Source: JAWLFI01 sp041685645
GTDB lineage: Bacteria; Bacteroidota; Bacteroidia; Chitinophagales; Saprospiraceae
Direction of reading: 5' to 3'
Length of the DNA: 24,408 nt
NCBI GenBank assembly: GCA_041685645.1
Contig: JAWLFI010000015.1
Span: 1-24,408 of the forward strand
Shown here one piece after another: positions 22,162-24,408 of the stretch. A program made the position numbers and the translations under genes. Position 1 is the first letter of the stretch. Every line of letters starts with the position of its first letter. Under the pieces are notes generated by a model, which was not told where the DNA came from, searched no databases, and worked only from the letters and a program-made list of their open reading frames with translations.

Positions 22162-22169
22162 TATCTTTG
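22162..22169 (+). promoter_or_regulatory. -7 promoter element directly before lepA
   Basis: TATCTTTG fully matches TAnnTTTG and lies 5 nt before the ATG at 22175. A TTG at 22145-22147 is only 14 nt upstream, shorter than the usual spacing. Use of this element would give a leaderless or near-leaderless mRNA. Confidence 0.45.
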
Positions 22170-22174
22170 CCATT

Positions 22175-23974
22175 ATGAAGATGAATAACATTAGGAATTT
22201 TTGTGTAATCGCTCATATTGATCACGGGAAGAGCACCTTATCCGATCGATTATTAGAGTTTACAAAGACCATCACTGAGCGCCAAATGAAAGATCAGGCA
22301 CTAGATGATATGGACCTGGAGAGAGAGCGTGGGATTACCATTAAGAGCCATGCGATCCAATTGGATTACAAGCATGACGACGGAGAAATATATACTTTTA
22401 ATCTAATCGACACGCCGGGTCACGTGGACTTTTCCTACGAAGTATCTCGATCCATCAAGGCTTGTGAAGGCGCTTTATTGCTCGTAGATGCTGCACAGGG
22501 GATTCAGGCCCAAACGATAAGTAACTTATATCTGGCGCTGGAGCACGATTTGGAAATCATACCCATCCTCAATAAGGTCGATATGGAAAGTGCTCTGATC
22601 GAAGAGGTGTCTGATCAGATCGTTGATTTATTGGGCTGTGAGGAGGAGGAAATCATTCACGCATCGGGGAAAACAGGTCTGGGAGTTGAAGAGATAATGA
22701 AAGCTATAGTAGATCGCATCCCTCATCCCGTAGGTAATGCCGACGAACCGCTACAAGCCTTGATTTTCGACTCAGTGTTTAACCCCTATCGCGGTGTGGT
22801 GGCGTATTTTAGAATCTTTAACGGCACGATGAAAAAGAATCAATTGATTCGGTTTTTTCATGCTAAAAATGAATATGAAGCCAGTGAGGTTGGAATTTTG
22901 AAAATGGGACAGGTACCTGTTAAAAGCATCTCTGCCGGGAATGTGGGTTATGTGATAACAGGGATCAAGGAATCAAAAGAAATTAAAGTAGGTGATACCA
23001 TTACTGGGGTAGAGAATCCTTGCAAAACGGCCATTAAGGGATACGAAGAGGTGAAACCCATGGTGTATGCCGGGGTATTTCCCATCGAGAATGAAGATTT
23101 TGAGGATTTGAGAGATAGCCTGGAAAAATTGCAATTGAACGATGCTTCCTTAGTCTATGAACCCGAGACCTCGACGGCTTTGGGCTTTGGTTTTCGCTGT
23201 GGATTTTTAGGAATGTTGCATTTGGAGATCATTCAGGAGCGCTTGAGTCGGGAGTTTGGTCAGGAAGTGATTACTACTGTACCCAACGTGAGTTATTATG
23301 CCAAAACGACGAAAGGGAAGGAGTTTGTAGTCAATACACCTTCGGATCTGCCGGAGCCGACCATGCTGGAATACGTAAAGGAACCGTACATCGATGCTCA
23401 GATTATCACCAAGCCGGAGTATATTGGTTCGATTATGACTTTGTGTATTGACAAACGTGGAGAACTGACTAAACAGGTGTACTTGACTCAGGAGCGAGTA
23501 GAGTTGTCTTTCCAATTGCCTTTAGCGGAAATCGTTTTCGACTTTTACGACCGCTTGAAATCCATTTCCAGGGGATATGCTTCTTTTGACTACCAGCCGG
23601 TGGATTACAGAAAGTCTGATCTCGTCAAACTGGATATTTTGCTCAATGGTGAGCCGGTGGATGCTTTGAGCGCATTGGTGCATCGCCAAAAGGCAGAGGA
23701 GTTGGGTCGCAGGATTTGCAAGCGCTTAAAGGAGCTGTTGCCGCGTCAGCAGTTTAAGATTGCCATTCAGGCTTCGATTGGAGCGAAAGTCATAGCCAGA
23801 GAAACGATCTCTGCCTTGAGAAAGGACGTGACAGCAAAATGTTATGGTGGAGACATTTCGAGAAAGCGAAAATTGCTCGAAAAGCAAAAAGAAGGGAAGA
23901 AGAAAATGCGCCAGATCGGCTCTGTTGAAGTTCCACAGAAGGCATTTTTACAGGTACTTAAACTGGATGATTAA
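22175..23974 (+). CDS. lepA: Translation elongation factor 4 (LepA), back-translocating GTPase
   Basis: 599 residues, the same length as E. coli LepA. LepA binds ribosomes and, depending on the study, back-translocates tRNAs or assists initiation/30S biogenesis. The GTPase domain shows G1 AHIDHGKS (13-20), the switch-I ERERGITI (49-56), G3 DTPGH (79-83) and G4 NKVD (133-136). Domains II, III (LGFGFRCGFLGMLHLEI, about 340-356) and V follow, then the LepA-specific C-terminal domain rich in Lys/Arg. It ends KRKLLEKQKEGKKKMRQIGSVEVPQ plus a short tail, which is diagnostic for LepA against EF-G or TypA. The ATG at 22175 gives MKMNNIRNF; the ATG at 22181 is equally plausible. An in-frame TTG at 22145 lies upstream of the -7 element and is rejected. 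Confidence 0.96.
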   Translation: MKMNNIRNFCVIAHIDHGKSTLSDRLLEFTKTITERQMKDQALDDMDLERERGITIKSHAIQLDYKHDDGEIYTFNLIDTPGHVDFSYEVSRSIKACEGALLLVDAAQGIQAQTISNLYLALEHDLEIIPILNKVDMESALIEEVSDQIVDLLGCEEEEIIHASGKTGLGVEEIMKAIVDRIPHPVGNADEPLQALIFDSVFNPYRGVVAYFRIFNGTMKKNQLIRFFHAKNEYEASEVGILKMGQVPVKSISAGNVGYVITGIKESKEIKVGDTITGVENPCKTAIKGYEEVKPMVYAGVFPIENEDFEDLRDSLEKLQLNDASLVYEPETSTALGFGFRCGFLGMLHLEIIQERLSREFGQEVITTVPNVSYYAKTTKGKEFVVNTPSDLPEPTMLEYVKEPYIDAQIITKPEYIGSIMTLCIDKRGELTKQVYLTQERVELSFQLPLAEIVFDFYDRLKSISRGYASFDYQPVDYRKSDLVKLDILLNGEPVDALSALVHRQKAEELGRRICKRLKELLPRQQFKIAIQASIGAKVIARETISALRKDVTAKCYGGDISRKRKLLEKQKEGKKKMRQIGSVEVPQKAFLQVLKLDD

Positions 23975-23976
23975 AG

Positions 23977-23997
23977 AGGAGAAAGGCCTATTCTCCT
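23977..23997 (+). terminator. Hairpin just after lepA
   Basis: AGGAGAA (23977-23983) and TTCTCCT (23991-23997), 7-nt loop, start 2 nt after the lepA stop codon. A T-run (24010-24015) lies 12 nt later. A possible terminator or mRNA-end structure, not canonical. Confidence 0.4.
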
Positions 23998-24091
23998 AAG
24001 AATGCAAGCATTTTTCGTCTCTAGGGCCGAAGGAAATTCAAGCCTTCGTTCAAAAAGGTTATATAAAAATGATAGAAGATCTACTCTATTA

Positions 24092-24114
24092 GTGCAGTCC
24101 TCAACTGACTGCAC
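24092..24114 (+). other. Perfect 8-bp hairpin in the 3' intergenic region
   Basis: GTGCAGTC (24092-24099), 7-nt loop, GACTGCAC (24107-24114). Another shorter hairpin, CGAAGG/CCTTCG, lies at 24028-24048. Neither has a T-tail, and their role is unknown. The 434-bp region 23975-24408 contains no gene I can support. Confidence 0.4.
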
Positions 24115-24124
24115 CCTGATTTAC

Positions 24125-24205
24125 AGGAGGGAATGATGGGTAGGAACAGAAGCGTTGTTGTTGAGAAGGAACGGTTAATGTGTTGGTTGGTCGATTATTA
24201 TAATG
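24125..24205 (+). repeat. 81-bp direct repeat, copy 1, with SD-like start and 25-codon ORF
   Basis: Begins AGGAGGGAATGATGG. It matches 24328-24408 at 73 of 81 positions. An ORF from ATG 24133 to TAG 24208 would encode 25 residues (MMGRNRSVVVEKERLMCWLV then DYYNV). The strong SD-like AGGAGGG is 4 bases before the first ATG and is conserved in both copies. Most differences between the copies change the amino acid, so selection for a peptide is not evident. Confidence 0.7.
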
Positions 24206-24327
24206 TATAGGAATTAATGGTCCAAGGAGTTCTTACTCTATGGTATATAGAGAATAGAAGAATACTCACCGCAAAGTCGCAAATTCTGGATGACGCACTA
24301 GCGTTAAGACGCAGAGAAATGGAGTTT

Positions 24328-24408
24328 AGGAGGGAATGATGGATAGGAACAGAAGCGGTGTTGTTGAGAGGGAACGGTTAAGGTTTTGGTTGGTAGATTA
24401 TTGGAATG
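24328..24408 (+). repeat. 81-bp direct repeat, copy 2 (runs to window end)
   Basis: The copy is offset by 203 bp from copy 1, with the same AGGAGGG and ATGATG. The same frame is open to the end of the window (MMDRNRSGVVERERLRFWLV then DYWN). The true extent of the repeat, and whether more copies follow, cannot be seen. Between the copies is a CGCAAAGTCGCAAAT / AAGACGCAGAGAAAT stretch (24271-24320), a repeat-like low-complexity sequence I associate with Bacteroidota intergenic DNA. Confidence 0.7.

Noticed and set aside
22145..22174. TTG start for lepA
   Set aside because: The extension includes the promoter-like TATCTTTG and is not found in LepA; the ATG at 22175 gives the standard length.
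24125..24408. CRISPR array
   Set aside because: There are only two copies, 81 bp long and 10% different, with a 122-bp spacer; this does not fit a CRISPR repeat.

Overview
This window comes from a member of the Bacteroidota, most likely a Saprospiria/Lewinella-like marine lineage. The evidence is a TonB-dependent receptor end, four consecutive secreted proteins with type IX secretion (T9SS) C-terminal sorting domains, Bacteroidota-style -7 promoter elements (TAnnTTTG) close to start codons, and generally weak Shine-Dalgarno signals. The species assignment is inference.

Layout. 1-774 is the 3' end of a TonB-dependent outer-membrane receptor. A small single-pass membrane protein follows, overlapped by dapF (lysine/peptidoglycan pathway). 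On the minus strand come a DUF937-like protein and an operon-like run of an acyl-CoA carboxylase beta subunit (methylcrotonyl-CoA carboxylase type), the 23S rRNA methyltransferase RlmL and a small secreted protein. A 579-bp gap (5482-6060) holds a GC-rich repeat element with a 94-bp inverted-repeat unit nested in it.

6061-15545 is the accessory block, made of four T9SS substrates in a row. They are a Cys-rich adhesin-like protein with both dockerin-like and cohesin-like parts, a 533-residue beta-propeller-like secreted protein, a 1169-residue AT-rich parallel beta-helix protein, and a second, nearly identical copy of the 533-residue protein. The two copies share an 806-bp stretch with no difference I can find, while their signal peptides have diverged. 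A 67-bp direct repeat with a perfect 12-bp palindrome lies on both sides of the first copy. This block is the most interesting part of the window.

15546-24408 returns to housekeeping genes. These are a HtrA/Deg serine protease with two PDZ domains, a small TPR protein, electron transfer flavoprotein beta and alpha (etfB-etfA), a bifunctional-nuclease (DUF151) protein with a C-terminal UVR motif, a threonine aldolase, a six-helix membrane protein of unknown function and the translation GTPase LepA (EF4). A second copy of the GC-rich repeat family lies at 15701-15815 in the opposite orientation. The right end (23975-24408) has no gene I can support. It carries hairpins and an 81-bp imperfect direct repeat, each copy starting with a strong SD-like sequence and ATGATG.

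I see no tRNA, rRNA, CRISPR array, transposase or phage gene. The possible novelty lies in the duplicated secreted-protein locus and the repeat families rather than in a recognisable defence or mobile system.
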